A DNA stretch of 64,000 nucleotides from Bog-756 sp963727075 (GCA_963727075.1 CAVSET010000006.1:558001-622000), one strand, 5' to 3'; shown: positions 44,179-54,294, counted from the first letter of the stretch. The notes: generated from the sequence alone by a model not told the origin. Made by a program: numbers and translations.

Positions 44179-44410
44179 TACTGACGCCTCCGAGCCGACC
44201 GGTCGTACGAGGTGAGCGGCCTCGCTCAGAGGAAGGGATCGGAGGCACGGGGCGCGGGCGGTACGTGCCGATCCCCGTGGTCGGCCCAGACTGACTCAGT
44301 AGACCACCACCGAGGGTCGGCGACAACCCTGCCGGCGGGTGACCGCGCCGACCTGGGTCGGTATGCTCGAACATCCGGTATTCCCGGAGTGGGACAGGGG
44401 AGGGCCGATC

Positions 44411-46291
44411 GTGCTCAGTACCATGCAGGATGGACCGCTGTTGGTGAGTGGCATTCTCCGTCACGGCCAACTGGTCTACGGCGATAGCCGGGTGATCACC
44501 ATCGTGGGACCGGCCGGCGAGTCTTCCGAGGCGTCCTTTGCCGAGGTGGCCGCCCGGTCCGAGCAGCTGGCCAAGGCTCTCCAACGCCTGGGCATCGGCG
44601 AGAGCGAGCGGGTGGGGACCTTCCTGTGGAACAACCAGACCCACCTCGAGGCCTACCTCGGCGTCCCGGGGATGGGTGCGGTCCTCCACACCTTGAACCT
44701 CCGCCTGTTCCCCGAGCAGCTGGCCTTCGTGATCAACCATGCCCAGGACCAGTTGATCATCGTCGACTCGTCGCTGGTCCCGCTCCTCGCCCGGGTCAGG
44801 GACCAGCTCACGACGGTCAAGCACATCGTGGTCGCGGGCGGAGGCGACGCCAGCGCCCTCGGGGAGACGCTCGCCTACGACGACCTCCTGGCCGCCGAGG
44901 AGCCGGGCTTCGACTGGCCCACCTTCGACGAGCGTCAGGCGGCGGCCATGTGCTACACCTCGGGCACGACCGGCAACCCGAAAGGCGTGGTCTACAGCCA
45001 CCGGTCGACCTACCTGCACACGTTGGCGATCACCTCAGGATCCTCGCTCGGGATCAACGAGGCGGACCGGGTGCTCTCCATCGTGCCCATGTTCCACGCC
45101 AACGCCTGGGGAACGCCCTACGGCTGCTTCCTCACCGGGGCGGACATGATCATGCCCCAGCAATTCCTCCAAGCCGAGCCATTGGTCGCCACCATCGAGC
45201 GCCACCGGCCGACCATGTCGGCCGGGGTGCCGACCATTTGGAGCGACCTGTTGCGCTACGCCCAAACCCACGAGGTGGATCTCTCATCGTTGCGCATGAT
45301 CACGGCCGGCGGCGCGGCGGTGCCTCGGCAGCTCATGGAGCGGTTCCGGAGCGAGCTGGGCATCGAGATGATCCAGGGCTGGGGGATGACCGAGACCAGC
45401 CCGTTGTGCGCCCTGGCCATCCCACCGCGGGGTACGCCACCAGAAGAGGAGATGATCTGGCGGGCCAAGACCGGTCGCGTCGTCCCCGGCGTCGAGGTCC
45501 GGGTGGTGGGCGAGGACGGCTCGATCCTGCCCAACGACGGCGAGTCGGTGGGCGAGTTCGAGGTCCGGGGCCCGTGGATCACCGGGTCGTACTACGAAGA
45601 TCCGTCCCCCGAGCGCTTCCACGACGGCTGGCTCCGGACCGGCGACATCGGCTCGCTCGACAGCCGCGGCTTCATGCAGATCAGCGACCGCACCAAGGAC
45701 GTGATCAAGTCGGGCGGGGAGTGGATCTCCTCGGTCGAGTTGGAGAACGAGGTGATGGCCCATCCCGGGGTGGTCGAGGCCGCGGTGATCGCCGTCCCGG
45801 ACGAGCGCTGGAGCGAGCGCCCGCTGGTGGCGGTGGTCTTGGAGGAGGGTACCCAGGCCTCCGCCGACGAACTGCTCGCGTTCCTGAGCGGACGGGTCAG
45901 CCGCTGGTGGCTTCCGGAGCGATGGGTGTTCGTCGAGGAGGTGCCGAAGACCAGCGTGGGCAAGTTCGACAAGAAGGTGCTGCGTGCCCAGTTCGCCGAC
46001 GGCGTGTTCGACGTCGTCGAGGTCGAGATCCAAAGCCGGCCGCTGACCGCGGTGGCCGCCGATCTGGCCGATATTGCCGACCGGCTGTCCGCCATCGGCG
46101 AGGAGCTTGCCGACGCGGCCATCGACCGGCTCCGCCAGGCCAGCGAGTCTGTGCGGGCCGGAGGGGACCCCGATCCGGAAGTGATGGCCGAGGAGAAGCG
46201 CATCACCCGGGCTCGCCGCTCGGTGGAGCGGGCTGCCGGGCTGCTGGCCGGCCCGACGGCGTCGGTCCCCGGTCCCGACGACGGACCCTGA
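44411..46291 (+). CDS. fadD: long-chain fatty-acid-CoA ligase (acyl-CoA synthetase)
   Basis: A 626-residue adenylate-forming enzyme. YTSGTTGNPKG (ATP loop), GWGMTETSP, TGDIG, KSGGEWISS and the C-terminal KTSVGKFDKK catalytic Lys motif are intact. It activates a carboxylic acid, likely medium- or long-chain fatty acid, to its CoA thioester. GTG at 44411 is chosen because AGGGGAGG lies just upstream and the product then begins MLSTMQDGPL like its relatives; an earlier in-frame ATG at 44339 has no such signal. About 60 residues beyond the usual end form an Ala/Arg-rich helical tail. Confidence 0.92.
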   Translation: MLSTMQDGPLLVSGILRHGQLVYGDSRVITIVGPAGESSEASFAEVAARSEQLAKALQRLGIGESERVGTFLWNNQTHLEAYLGVPGMGAVLHTLNLRLFPEQLAFVINHAQDQLIIVDSSLVPLLARVRDQLTTVKHIVVAGGGDASALGETLAYDDLLAAEEPGFDWPTFDERQAAAMCYTSGTTGNPKGVVYSHRSTYLHTLAITSGSSLGINEADRVLSIVPMFHANAWGTPYGCFLTGADMIMPQQFLQAEPLVATIERHRPTMSAGVPTIWSDLLRYAQTHEVDLSSLRMITAGGAAVPRQLMERFRSELGIEMIQGWGMTETSPLCALAIPPRGTPPEEEMIWRAKTGRVVPGVEVRVVGEDGSILPNDGESVGEFEVRGPWITGSYYEDPSPERFHDGWLRTGDIGSLDSRGFMQISDRTKDVIKSGGEWISSVELENEVMAHPGVVEAAVIAVPDERWSERPLVAVVLEEGTQASADELLAFLSGRVSRWWLPERWVFVEEVPKTSVGKFDKKVLRAQFADGVFDVVEVEIQSRPLTAVAADLADIADRLSAIGEELADAAIDRLRQASESVRAGGDPDPEVMAEEKRITRARRSVERAAGLLAGPTASVPGPDDGP

Positions 46292-46306
46292 CCGCCGCCG
46301 GACGCA

Positions 46307-47365
46307 CTACGGCAGTGAATTGAGGGCGTTGATCAGCTGGCGCAGCCGACCGTAATGCACCTTGTCGAAGCGGAAGGCCAGCCGGGCCAGGTCGAGGTGA
46401 TCGTCGTCGGCCCGCTCGGGGGGCAGGGGCTTGGTCAGGCGCATCCGTCCGTGGGCCAGGATGTCGGAGAACCGGCCGTTGAGGGCGGCCAGTTCGGCCT
46501 GGTCGGGGGGACGCTGGAGCCGCAGGACCAGGAGGTCCCCGACCCACCGGCACGAGTGGTAGTTGCGGTAGAAGCCCAGGAGCTCGGCCGTGGCCTCGTC
46601 CACGTCGTCGGTGACCAGGAACAGGGACCGGTCTTCGGGGGACACGAGACCCCGGGGTTGGACCTCCTTGTCGAGGAAGTCGCACCACGCTTGCCAGTAG
46701 GTCCCGCCCGGGAGGTCGAGCATCACGACCGGCGCCGGTTCGGCCTTCCCCGTCTGCAACAGGGTGAGCAGCTCGTAGCCCTCGTCGAGGGTGCCGAACC
46801 CCCCGGGCAGCACCACGTAGCCGTCGGACTCCTTGATGAGCATGAGCTTGCGGGTGAAGAAGTAGCGCATCTCGACGAGCTTCGGGTCCTGGGAGATGAA
46901 GGCGTTGGCCCCTTGCTCGAAGGGGAGGCGAATGTTGACGCCGATCGAGCGGTCGCGGCCCGCCCCTTCCATTCCGGCGGCCATGATCCCCGGACCGGCG
47001 CCGGTGACGACCATCCAGTCGGCCTCGGCCACCGAGCTGGCCAGGGCGCGGGCCGAGCGGTAGGCGGGATGGTCGGGGAGGGTGCGGGCCGACCCGAAGA
47101 TGGTCACCTTGCGCCGACGGCGGAAGGGTCGGAACACCCGGAAGGCCTCGGCCATCTCGGCCAGGGCGGAGTCGGCCACCTTGAGGTCGACGACCTCGGT
47201 GCTGTCGGCGGCCAGGTGGGCGACCGTCTCGAGCATCGACCGGTAGAGGCGCCGCCGGGCGGCGGACGCACCCGGCGGTACCAGCTGTTCGACCCATTGC
47301 GTCAGCTCGGTCTCGAGGACGGCCGGGTCCACGTCGGCTGACGGGCCACGGGTCCCGGCGGCCAT
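46307..47365 (-). CDS. LOG-family (lysine decarboxylase-like) protein
   Basis: A 352-residue protein with the Rossmann-type LOG fold: VTIFGSARTLPDHPAYRSAR, VVTGAGPGIMAAGMEGAGRD and the PGGFGTLDEGYELLTLLQTG motif. Family members are nucleotide 5'-monophosphate phosphoribohydrolases, such as cytokinin-activating LOG, though many long bacterial forms like this one are unassigned. The start at 47365 is chosen because it lies two bases after the fbiC stop; an in-frame start at 47404 would overlap fbiC. Probably the last gene of the fbiC operon. Confidence 0.86.
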   Translation of the reverse strand: MAAGTRGPSADVDPAVLETELTQWVEQLVPPGASAARRRLYRSMLETVAHLAADSTEVVDLKVADSALAEMAEAFRVFRPFRRRRKVTIFGSARTLPDHPAYRSARALASSVAEADWMVVTGAGPGIMAAGMEGAGRDRSIGVNIRLPFEQGANAFISQDPKLVEMRYFFTRKLMLIKESDGYVVLPGGFGTLDEGYELLTLLQTGKAEPAPVVMLDLPGGTYWQAWCDFLDKEVQPRGLVSPEDRSLFLVTDDVDEATAELLGFYRNYHSCRWVGDLLVLRLQRPPDQAELAALNGRFSDILAHGRMRLTKPLPPERADDDHLDLARLAFRFDKVHYGRLRQLINALNSLP

Positions 47366-47366
47366 C

Positions 47367-49736
47367 TCAGCGGGCGGTGGCGAGCACGTCGGGTCGGCTG
47401 TCACCGGTCACCCTCCCGTACAGCGTGGTCCGCTGAGCGAGGGGCCTCCCGAGTGGGGCCACGATGGCCGCGAAGTGCTCGGCGTCCATCGTCTGGCCGT
47501 GGCTGGCCCCGGCCGCCCGCGAGATGTTCTCGTCCATGAGCGTGCCACCGAGGTCGTTGACACCGGCCCGGAGAAGCTGGCGCACCCCGGCGGCACCCGT
47601 CTTGACCCAGCTGGTCTGGATGTTGTCGATGGAACCCCGGTAGGCGATCCGGCCCACCGCATGCATGAGCAGTGTCTCGCGGAAGGTCGGGCCCCGGCGC
47701 GACTTGCGCTGGAGGTAGATGGGGGTCGCCATGTGCACGAAGGGCAGCGGGACGAATTCGGTGAACCCACCTGTCTCCCGCTGCAGGTCCCGGGTGCGGA
47801 CGAGGTGGCGGGCCCACGAGCGGGGCTGCTCCAGCGCACCGAACATGATCGTCACGTTGGAACGCAGGCCGACCTCGTGGGCCGTGCGATGGGCTTCGAG
47901 CCACTGGTCGGTGGTGATCTTGTCGGGGCAGAGGACCCGGCGGACCGGGTCGTCGAGGATCTCGGCGGCCGTCCCGGGCAGGGTCTTCAGCCCGGCGTCT
48001 CGCAGGAGGACCAGGTAGTCGGCCAGGTCCATCTCCGAGCGGCGGGCCCCTTCGATCACCTCGAGGGCAGTGAACCCGTGGATGTGGATGGTTTCGGAGG
48101 CCTCGCGCACCGCCTTGATCACCTCGAGGTAGTACCCGCCGTCGAATTTCGGGTGGATGCCACCTTGCAGGCATACCTCGGTGGCACCACGAGCCTCGGC
48201 CTCGCGTACTCGGTCGGCTACCTCGCTGAGCTCCAGCAGGTAGGGCTGCCCGCGCAGGTTGAGCGAGAGCGGTCCCTTGGAGAAGGCACAGAACTTGCAC
48301 TTGAACGTGCAGACGTTGGTGTAGTTGATGTTGCGGTTGACGACGAAGGTCACCTCGTCGCCGACCGCATCGGACCGGAGCTGGTCGGCCACTTCGGCCA
48401 CGGCCCGGACCTCGGGACCGCGCGCCCCGAAGAGGGTGACGATCTCGTCCTCTCCGACGGTGGCCCCGGCGAGCACCCCGGCCAGCACGTCACCCACCGC
48501 GCCCGCCGTCATCGCGCCGCCCGCCGTCGCCGCGCCGGCCACGGGTGGTCCGAGCAGCTCGGGTGGGGCGGTCTCCCCGCCCGAGCACCAGGGGTGGTCC
48601 CGGCCCATCCCCTCGGCGTCCGACGCGTCGAGCACCGCGAACCGCATGGCACCATCGAGCCATCGCTCCGGTTGGAGGGCGAAGTCGGGGTAGAGGGTCA
48701 GGCGCGGGGCCAGGGTGTGGCCCGCCGCCTCGGTGGCCCGCCGCAGGGTGGCGAGCGCCGGCCAGGCCCGCTCGGGGTTCACGTGGTCGGCGGTCACCGG
48801 CGAGACGCCGCCCCAGTCGTCGATGCCGGAGGCGAGGAGGGGGGCGAGGTCGTCCGACAGGTTGGGCGGGGCCTGGAGGTGGATCTCCTCGGGGAGTACC
48901 ACCCGGGCGGCGGCGATGGTCCAGAGAAGCTCGTCGGCCGGGCACGGTGGCGAACGGTGCATGGCGGTACCCGACTTGGGCAGGAAATTCTGGACAATCA
49001 CCTCCTGGACATGCCCGTGGCGGCGGTGGCTGTCGGTGATGGCCTCGAGGGCGGCCAACCGGTCGGCCCGGGACTCGCCGATCCCGACCAGTAGGCCGGT
49101 GGTGAATGGGATTCCGGCGACGCCGGCGGCCTCGAGGGTGGCCAGGCGCCGGGCCGGGGTCTTGTCGGGGGCCGAGCGGTGGGCGGCCAGGTCCGGATTG
49201 AGCGACTCGACCATCATCCCCTGACTGGCGGTGACCGCTCGGAGCCGGAGGAGGTCGTCGAGGGCCAGGGCGCCGGCGTTGGCGTGGGGGAGCAGGCCGG
49301 TCTCCTCGACGACGGCCTGGCAGGCGGCGACCAGGTAGTCGACCGTCGACTCGTAGCCGTGGTCGGTCAGCCATCGGCGTGCCGCCGGGTAACGGTCCTC
49401 GGGGCCCTCGCCCAGTGTGAACAACGCTTCGTGGCAGCCGGCGGCCCGTCCGGACCGGGCGATGGCGAGGACCTCGTCGAGGGCGAGGTACGGGCTTTCG
49501 AGACGGGCCGGTGCCTTGGCGAAGGTGCAGTACCCACACCGGTCGCGGCACAGCATGGTCAACGGGATGAACACCTTCGGCGAGAAGGTGACCCGGGTGC
49601 CGTGGGCCGCGTCGCGGATCTGGCTGGCTCGGGCCTGGAGCCGTTCGAGCGGCATGTCGAGGAGGTCCGTCCCGACCGGCGACGACGCCGTGGCGACCGC
49701 ACGCGTGGAGCCGGGGTCGGCGGGCATCGGCGACAC
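47367..49736 (-). CDS. fbiC: FO synthase, fused CofG/CofH (FbiC)
   Basis: A 789-residue double radical-SAM enzyme that joins tyrosine and 5-amino-6-ribitylamino-uracil to make FO, the deazaflavin core of coenzyme F420. The CofG half has CRDRCGYC (Cys63, 67, 70) and the CofH half has CTFKCKFC (near residue 476), each binding a 4Fe-4S cluster. Fusion is typical of Actinobacteria; other phyla have two proteins. The start is GTG at 49736 or ATG at 49727, the latter having AAGGTG seven bases before it. It lies downstream of pgl with a 71-base gap and just before the LOG gene. Confidence 0.95.
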   Translation of the reverse strand: MSPMPADPGSTRAVATASSPVGTDLLDMPLERLQARASQIRDAAHGTRVTFSPKVFIPLTMLCRDRCGYCTFAKAPARLESPYLALDEVLAIARSGRAAGCHEALFTLGEGPEDRYPAARRWLTDHGYESTVDYLVAACQAVVEETGLLPHANAGALALDDLLRLRAVTASQGMMVESLNPDLAAHRSAPDKTPARRLATLEAAGVAGIPFTTGLLVGIGESRADRLAALEAITDSHRRHGHVQEVIVQNFLPKSGTAMHRSPPCPADELLWTIAAARVVLPEEIHLQAPPNLSDDLAPLLASGIDDWGGVSPVTADHVNPERAWPALATLRRATEAAGHTLAPRLTLYPDFALQPERWLDGAMRFAVLDASDAEGMGRDHPWCSGGETAPPELLGPPVAGAATAGGAMTAGAVGDVLAGVLAGATVGEDEIVTLFGARGPEVRAVAEVADQLRSDAVGDEVTFVVNRNINYTNVCTFKCKFCAFSKGPLSLNLRGQPYLLELSEVADRVREAEARGATEVCLQGGIHPKFDGGYYLEVIKAVREASETIHIHGFTALEVIEGARRSEMDLADYLVLLRDAGLKTLPGTAAEILDDPVRRVLCPDKITTDQWLEAHRTAHEVGLRSNVTIMFGALEQPRSWARHLVRTRDLQRETGGFTEFVPLPFVHMATPIYLQRKSRRGPTFRETLLMHAVGRIAYRGSIDNIQTSWVKTGAAGVRQLLRAGVNDLGGTLMDENISRAAGASHGQTMDAEHFAAIVAPLGRPLAQRTTLYGRVTGDSRPDVLATAR

Positions 49737-49807
49737 CTTACCGGAGGGGGCGTCGGGGGTGACCGGGAGGGCGATGGCGTCCGGTGGGCAGACAGGCCCG
49801 CCCGGTC

Positions 49808-50530
49808 TCAGCCCGGCGACGGCGCCCCGGCGGCCGACTCGTCGACCAGCCAGACGACACGCCCGGCGACCACCCGAGCGGCGGGGAGGTCGTCTCCGCC
49901 CATCACCCCGTGGAAGGCCCGCCGCTTCGGTTCACCGGCCACGGTGAACACCACCAGCCGGGCGCGGGCGATGGCCGGGAGGGTCAGCGTGATCCGGTCG
50001 TGGGGGTTGTTGACCCGCGGGTCGCGGTTGGCCATCACCAGCACGGTGGGGTCATCCGAGGCCAAGGCGGCCGAGCCGGGGAAGAGTGAGGCGCAGTGGC
50101 CGTCGGGTCCCAGTCCGAGGTGGACGAGGTCGAAACGGGAGAGCGGCTCGAGCTCCCGCTGGTAGGCCCGAGCCGCCTCGTCGGGTGAGCCCGACCGGTA
50201 CATCGGATGATCGGAGCGGACCGGGCCGACCGGGCCGAGGAGGACCTCGGCCACCAGCCGGTGATTGGAGTCCGGGTGGTCGGGCGGCACGCACCGCTCA
50301 TCGCCCATGTAGACGTCGACGCCGGACCAGTCGATGCCGTGACCGTCCTCGGCCGGACGAGCGGCCAGGCTTCGGTAGCACTGCTCGGCGGTCGGGCCTC
50401 CCGACAGGAACAGGGACCAACCGGCCGGCGGGGCGGGACGGCCGGCGCTGAGCTCGTCGACCACCAGGTCGGCGAAGGCCTCCGGCACCGATCCCACTTG
50501 CCGGACCTCGCCGTCGGGTGCCCGCACCAC
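49808..50530 (-). CDS. pgl: 6-phosphogluconolactonase
   Basis: A 240-residue cytosolic enzyme of the NagB-like DevB type, second step of the oxidative pentose phosphate pathway. SLFLSGGPTAEQCYRSLA, VYMGDERCVPPDHPDSNHR and LGLGPDGHCASLFPGS are the family motifs. The GTG at 50530 lies just after the zwf stop, so it is translated with zwf; a longer frame upstream would overlap zwf in another frame and is rejected. Confidence 0.93.
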   Translation of the reverse strand: MVRAPDGEVRQVGSVPEAFADLVVDELSAGRPAPPAGWSLFLSGGPTAEQCYRSLAARPAEDGHGIDWSGVDVYMGDERCVPPDHPDSNHRLVAEVLLGPVGPVRSDHPMYRSGSPDEAARAYQRELEPLSRFDLVHLGLGPDGHCASLFPGSAALASDDPTVLVMANRDPRVNNPHDRITLTLPAIARARLVVFTVAGEPKRRAFHGVMGGDDLPAARVVAGRVVWLVDESAAGAPSPG

Positions 50531-50532
50531 CG

Positions 50533-52143
50533 CTACTGGGGGATCTCGGTCAGCCGCCCGCCGCTCAACTCGAGGTCGACGACCGGGTTGCGCCACTGCA
50601 GGCCTGTCCTGGCCACCAGCAGGTCGGCCATGTGCGGTCCCCACGTCCCGGCCGGGTAGAACATGATGGCACCGCCGGGCTCGGACCACGCCTGGAGGTA
50701 GGGGTCGACGATGCGCCAGGCCTGCTGTACCTCGTCGGACCGGATGAAGAGGGTGGCGTCACCCACCATGGCGTCGTGGATGAGACGCTCGTAGCCATCC
50801 GCCGCCTCCACCCCGGCGAAGGCCTCGGCGTAGGAGAAGTCCATCGCCACCGACCGGAGGTGGAACTTCTCACCGGGCACTTTGGCGCCGAACTCGAGGC
50901 TGATCCCCTCATCCGGTTGGATGCGGAGGATGAGGGCGTTGGGCCGGAGGTCGCGGCTGGTGCGCTTGTCGAACAGCAGGTAGGGCACCTCGCGGAAGAT
51001 GAGGGCCACCTCGGTGACCCGGGCCGGCAGGCGCTTGCCCGTGCGCACGAAGATGGGGACGCCCGCCCAGCGCCAGTTGTCGACGTTCAACCGCAGGGCC
51101 AGGTAGGTCTCGGTCTGGCTGTCGGGGGAGACGTCCTGCTCTTGCCGGTAGCCGAGCACCTTCTCCCCGTCGATGGTGCCGGACGTGTACTGGCCGCGCA
51201 CGGCTCGGTCGACCGCCTCGTCGGGCGTCGGGATCTCGACGGCCCGCAGCAGCTTGACCTTCTCGTCCCGGATCCGGTCGGCGTCGGTGCTGGTGGGGGA
51301 CTCCATCAGGGTGAGCGACAGCACTTGCATGACGTGGTTCTGGACGATGTCCCGCAATGCGCCCGCCGTCTCGTAGAAGCCGCCGCGATGTTCGACCCCG
51401 AGACGCTCCGCCACGGTGATCTGGACCTGGGAGATGTAGCGCCGGTTCCAGATGGGCTCGAAGATGGCATTGGCGAACCGCAGGGCCAGCACGTTCTGCA
51501 CGGTCTCCTTGCCCATGTAGTGGTCGATCCGGTAGATCTGGTTCTCCTCGAAGGCGGCGTGCATCTGCTCGTCGAGGGCGATGGCGCTGTCGAGATCGCG
51601 GCCGTAGGGCTTCTCCACCACGATGCGGGCGAACGTGCCGTCGCCAGCCGGTTTGGTGCAGGCGTGCTGAGCCAGGGCCCCGGCCACCAACCCGAACACG
51701 CTCGGGATGGTGGCCAGGTAATAGAGCCGGTTGCCTCCGGTGCCGTCGAGGCGGTCGGCCTCGTCCAGGTGTCGCTTGAGCTGGCTGAACGTGTCCGGGT
51801 GGTCGTACTCCCCGGTGATGTACTTGAAGCGCTCGGTGAGCGCCCGCCACTTGGGACCCCCCTCGGGCGTGGCCTCGGCCACTTGGGACCGGAACTCGTC
51901 GTCGCTCCATTGGGTGCGGGCCACGCCGATGAGGGTGAAACCGTCGTCGAGCACACCCCGGTCGGCCAGGCGGGCCAGGGCGGGCAGGATCTTCCGGGCG
52001 GTGAGGTCGCCGGAGGCGCCGAAAATGACGAGCGCCACCGGCGGTGCCTTGGACAGGACCGGCGGGAGCGAGCTTCGCTTCCCCTCGGCCAGGGCACTGG
52101 CTGCGGGTGCGGGTGCGGGTGTCCGCACTCCGAACGGGCTCAT
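50533..52143 (-). CDS. zwf: glucose-6-phosphate 1-dehydrogenase
   Basis: A 536-residue NADP-type enzyme, first step of the oxidative pentose phosphate pathway. FGASGDLTARK (nucleotide loop, about 41-51), EKPYGRDL (177-184), RIDHYMGKE (205-213, substrate binding) and the catalytic His in IVQNHVMQ near 270 are present. ATG at 52143 overlaps the gnd stop (ATGA). This is the ordinary NADP enzyme, not the F420-dependent FGD, although the next operon gene makes F420. Confidence 0.95.
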   Translation of the reverse strand: MSPFGVRTPAPAPAASALAEGKRSSLPPVLSKAPPVALVIFGASGDLTARKILPALARLADRGVLDDGFTLIGVARTQWSDDEFRSQVAEATPEGGPKWRALTERFKYITGEYDHPDTFSQLKRHLDEADRLDGTGGNRLYYLATIPSVFGLVAGALAQHACTKPAGDGTFARIVVEKPYGRDLDSAIALDEQMHAAFEENQIYRIDHYMGKETVQNVLALRFANAIFEPIWNRRYISQVQITVAERLGVEHRGGFYETAGALRDIVQNHVMQVLSLTLMESPTSTDADRIRDEKVKLLRAVEIPTPDEAVDRAVRGQYTSGTIDGEKVLGYRQEQDVSPDSQTETYLALRLNVDNWRWAGVPIFVRTGKRLPARVTEVALIFREVPYLLFDKRTSRDLRPNALILRIQPDEGISLEFGAKVPGEKFHLRSVAMDFSYAEAFAGVEAADGYERLIHDAMVGDATLFIRSDEVQQAWRIVDPYLQAWSEPGGAIMFYPAGTWGPHMADLLVARTGLQWRNPVVDLELSGGRLTEIPQ

Positions 52144-53075
52144 GTGGGGGTGAAGGTCTCGCCGCCTTGCTTGCCACCGGTGGTGACGAAGGCATGGCCC
52201 CCGAATTGGTTGCGCAGCGCCGATACCAGCCGGAGGCCGAAGGCGTTCTTGTTCCGGGAGGCGAACCGGGCGAACAGCGCGGAGGAGATCACCGGGGCGG
52301 ACACCCCGCGGCCGATGGCCTCCTCGACGGTCCAGCGTCCCTCACCCGAGTCGATGACCACCGCTTCGATCTGGTCGAATCCCGACCCGGGGCGCAATGC
52401 CCGCTCGGCCAGCTCGAGGAGCCAACTGCGCACCACCGAGCCATAACGCCAGATGGCGGCGATCTCGTGCAGGTCGAGGTCGAACTCGGGTGCATTTGAC
52501 ATGATCTCGAATCCCTCGGCGTAGGCCTGCATGAGCCCGTACTCGATGCCGTTGTGGACCATCTTCACGAAGTGCCCGGCACCCGGGGGGCCGACATGGG
52601 CGTAGCCCCCTTCCGGGGCTAGGGCCAGGAACGCCGGTTCGGCCATGGCCACTGCCTCGTCGGTGCCTCCGACCATCAGGCAGTAGCCCTCCTTGAGGCC
52701 CCAGATGCCGCCGGAGGTGCCCGCGTCGACCAGGGCGATCCCGTCGGCGGCCAGCTTTTCGACGAGAGGTGCCGTCTCCTTGTAGTTGGAGTTGCCGCCG
52801 TCGATGATCACGTCGCCCGGCTGGAACAGGCCCGCCAGGGTGGTGATGGTCGAGTTGGTGGCCTCGCCGGCCGGGACCATCACCCAGGCCACTCTCGGTG
52901 CCGACAGTTTGTCGGTCATCTCCTCCAGGGTGGCGGCCGGCTCGGCCCCGATCTTGGCCGCCGCCGCCCGGGCCTGCTCCGACAAGTCGAAGGCGACGAC
53001 CTCGTGCCCGTGCTCGATCAGGCGCTGGGTCATGTTGGCGCCCATCTTGCCCAGCCCGACCATGGCGATCTTCAT
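52140..53075 (-). CDS. gnd: 6-phosphogluconate dehydrogenase, short (decarboxylating) form
   Basis: A 311-residue enzyme forming ribulose 5-phosphate and CO2. MKIAMVGLGKMGANM is the dinucleotide loop; DAGTSGGIWGLKEGYCLMVG and AGHFVKMVHNGIEYG carry the substrate and catalytic Lys/Asn residues. The length of about 310 rather than 470 places it in the short GntZ/YqeC branch, often NAD-linked. ATG at 53075 has GAGGAG upstream; longer frames to 53378 are rejected because they overlap tal. Ends overlapping the zwf start. Confidence 0.95.
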   Translation of the reverse strand: MKIAMVGLGKMGANMTQRLIEHGHEVVAFDLSEQARAAAAKIGAEPAATLEEMTDKLSAPRVAWVMVPAGEATNSTITTLAGLFQPGDVIIDGGNSNYKETAPLVEKLAADGIALVDAGTSGGIWGLKEGYCLMVGGTDEAVAMAEPAFLALAPEGGYAHVGPPGAGHFVKMVHNGIEYGLMQAYAEGFEIMSNAPEFDLDLHEIAAIWRYGSVVRSWLLELAERALRPGSGFDQIEAVVIDSGEGRWTVEEAIGRGVSAPVISSALFARFASRNKNAFGLRLVSALRNQFGGHAFVTTGGKQGGETFTPT

Positions 53076-53110
53076 GTGGCTCTCCTCGATGTATGGTGCC
53101 GTCCGGTCAA

Positions 53111-53148
53111 TGTCGTCCGGCGGGTGTCGTCCGGCGGGTGTCGTCCGG
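53111..53148. repeat. short tandem repeat between tal and gnd
   Basis: Two full 14-base units TGTCGTCCGGCGGG and a third partial unit lie in the 103-base gap. They could be a replication slip or a spacer element; no hairpin terminator was seen. Confidence 0.8.
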
Positions 53149-53178
53149 AGCTTGGTGTGGCGTCGATGGGAGTCTCGC

Positions 53179-54294
53179 TCAGGAGCGGGCCTGGAGGGCG
53201 TTGGCCTTGTCCGACAGCTTCTGCATGAGCTCGTCAAAGGACTTGGAGAAGGACGCCACCCCCTCGGCCTCGAGGGTCTCGGCCACGTCTTCCATGTCGA
53301 TGCCGGCCGCGGCGAGCTCGGCGATGATCTGCTCGGCCTGGTCCACGCCCGTGTCGACGGTGCGGGCCACCGTGCCATGGTCCAAGAAGTCGGCGATGGT
53401 GCCGTCGGGCATGGTGTTGACCGTGTCGGGCCCGATGAGGGCGTCGACGTAGGCCAGGTCGGGGTAGGCCGGGTTCTTGGTGGAGGTCGAGGCCCACAAC
53501 GGTCGTTGGCGCCGGGCGCCCTTGGCGGCCAGAGCCTCCCAGCGGGGCCCGGAGAAGCGCCGGAGGAACAGCTGGTAGGCTAGGCGGGCCTGGGCCACCG
53601 CCGCCTTGCCCCTCAGGGCCCGGAGCCCGTCGCCCTCCTTCGACGTCGCCTCGATGCGCCGGTCCACCTCCGTGTCCACCCGGCTGACGAAGAAGGAGGC
53701 CACGCTGGCCAGGTTCGACAGGTCATCGTGGCCCGACGCGGCCAGCACCTCGAGCCCGGAGAGGTACGCCTCGATGACCTGGTCGTAGCGGGTCAGGCTG
53801 AAGATGAGCGTCACGTTGATGCTCCGCCCCTCGCCGATCATCTGACGGATGGCCGGCACGCCCTCGACGGTGGCTGGGATCTTGACCAGTGTGTTGGGCC
53901 GGTCGATGCGGTCATGGAGGTCCCTGGCCATGGCGACCGTCCCGGCGGTGTCGTGGGCCAGCGAAGGGGCGACTTCGACCGACACGAAGCCGTCACCGCC
54001 GTTGGACGAGTCGTAGACGGGGCGTAAGAGGTCGAGCGCCCCCTCCAGGTCGGCCACGACCAGATCCCAGTAGGCGTCCTCCACCGACTTGGACTTGATC
54101 AGGACGGCGAAATCATCGTCGTAGGTGTCCTGGCCCTCGATGGCCTTGGCGAAGATGGTCGGGTTCGAGGTGGCCCCGCGGATGCCTTGGTCGACGAGGC
54201 CGGTGAACGTGCCGTCCTGGAGCCAGTCTCTCCGCAGGTTGTCGAGCCACGGGCTCTGCCCCTGGCGCTCGTGGAGCTCATGGAGTCTGGTCAT
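53179..54294 (-). CDS. tal: transaldolase
   Basis: A 371-residue enzyme transferring dihydroxyacetone units in the non-oxidative pentose phosphate pathway. GIRGATSNPTIFAKAIEG opens the barrel and the Schiff-base Lys138 lies in NTLVKIPATVEG; NVTLIFSLTRY and NPAYPDLAYVDAL follow. The ATG at 54294 is preferred because the AAAGG ribosome-binding site would lie right against the earlier ATG at 54300. Length and motifs match the actinobacterial long transaldolases. Part of tkt-tal-gnd-zwf-pgl. Confidence 0.94.
   Translation of the reverse strand: MTRLHELHERQGQSPWLDNLRRDWLQDGTFTGLVDQGIRGATSNPTIFAKAIEGQDTYDDDFAVLIKSKSVEDAYWDLVVADLEGALDLLRPVYDSSNGGDGFVSVEVAPSLAHDTAGTVAMARDLHDRIDRPNTLVKIPATVEGVPAIRQMIGEGRSINVTLIFSLTRYDQVIEAYLSGLEVLAASGHDDLSNLASVASFFVSRVDTEVDRRIEATSKEGDGLRALRGKAAVAQARLAYQLFLRRFSGPRWEALAAKGARRQRPLWASTSTKNPAYPDLAYVDALIGPDTVNTMPDGTIADFLDHGTVARTVDTGVDQAEQIIAELAAAGIDMEDVAETLEAEGVASFSKSFDELMQKLSDKANALQARS

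Noticed and set aside
47475..52446. Long plus-strand frames opposite fbiC, pgl and zwf
   Set aside because: They mirror well-supported minus-strand genes and have the Gly/Val/Glu-rich composition of antisense frames.
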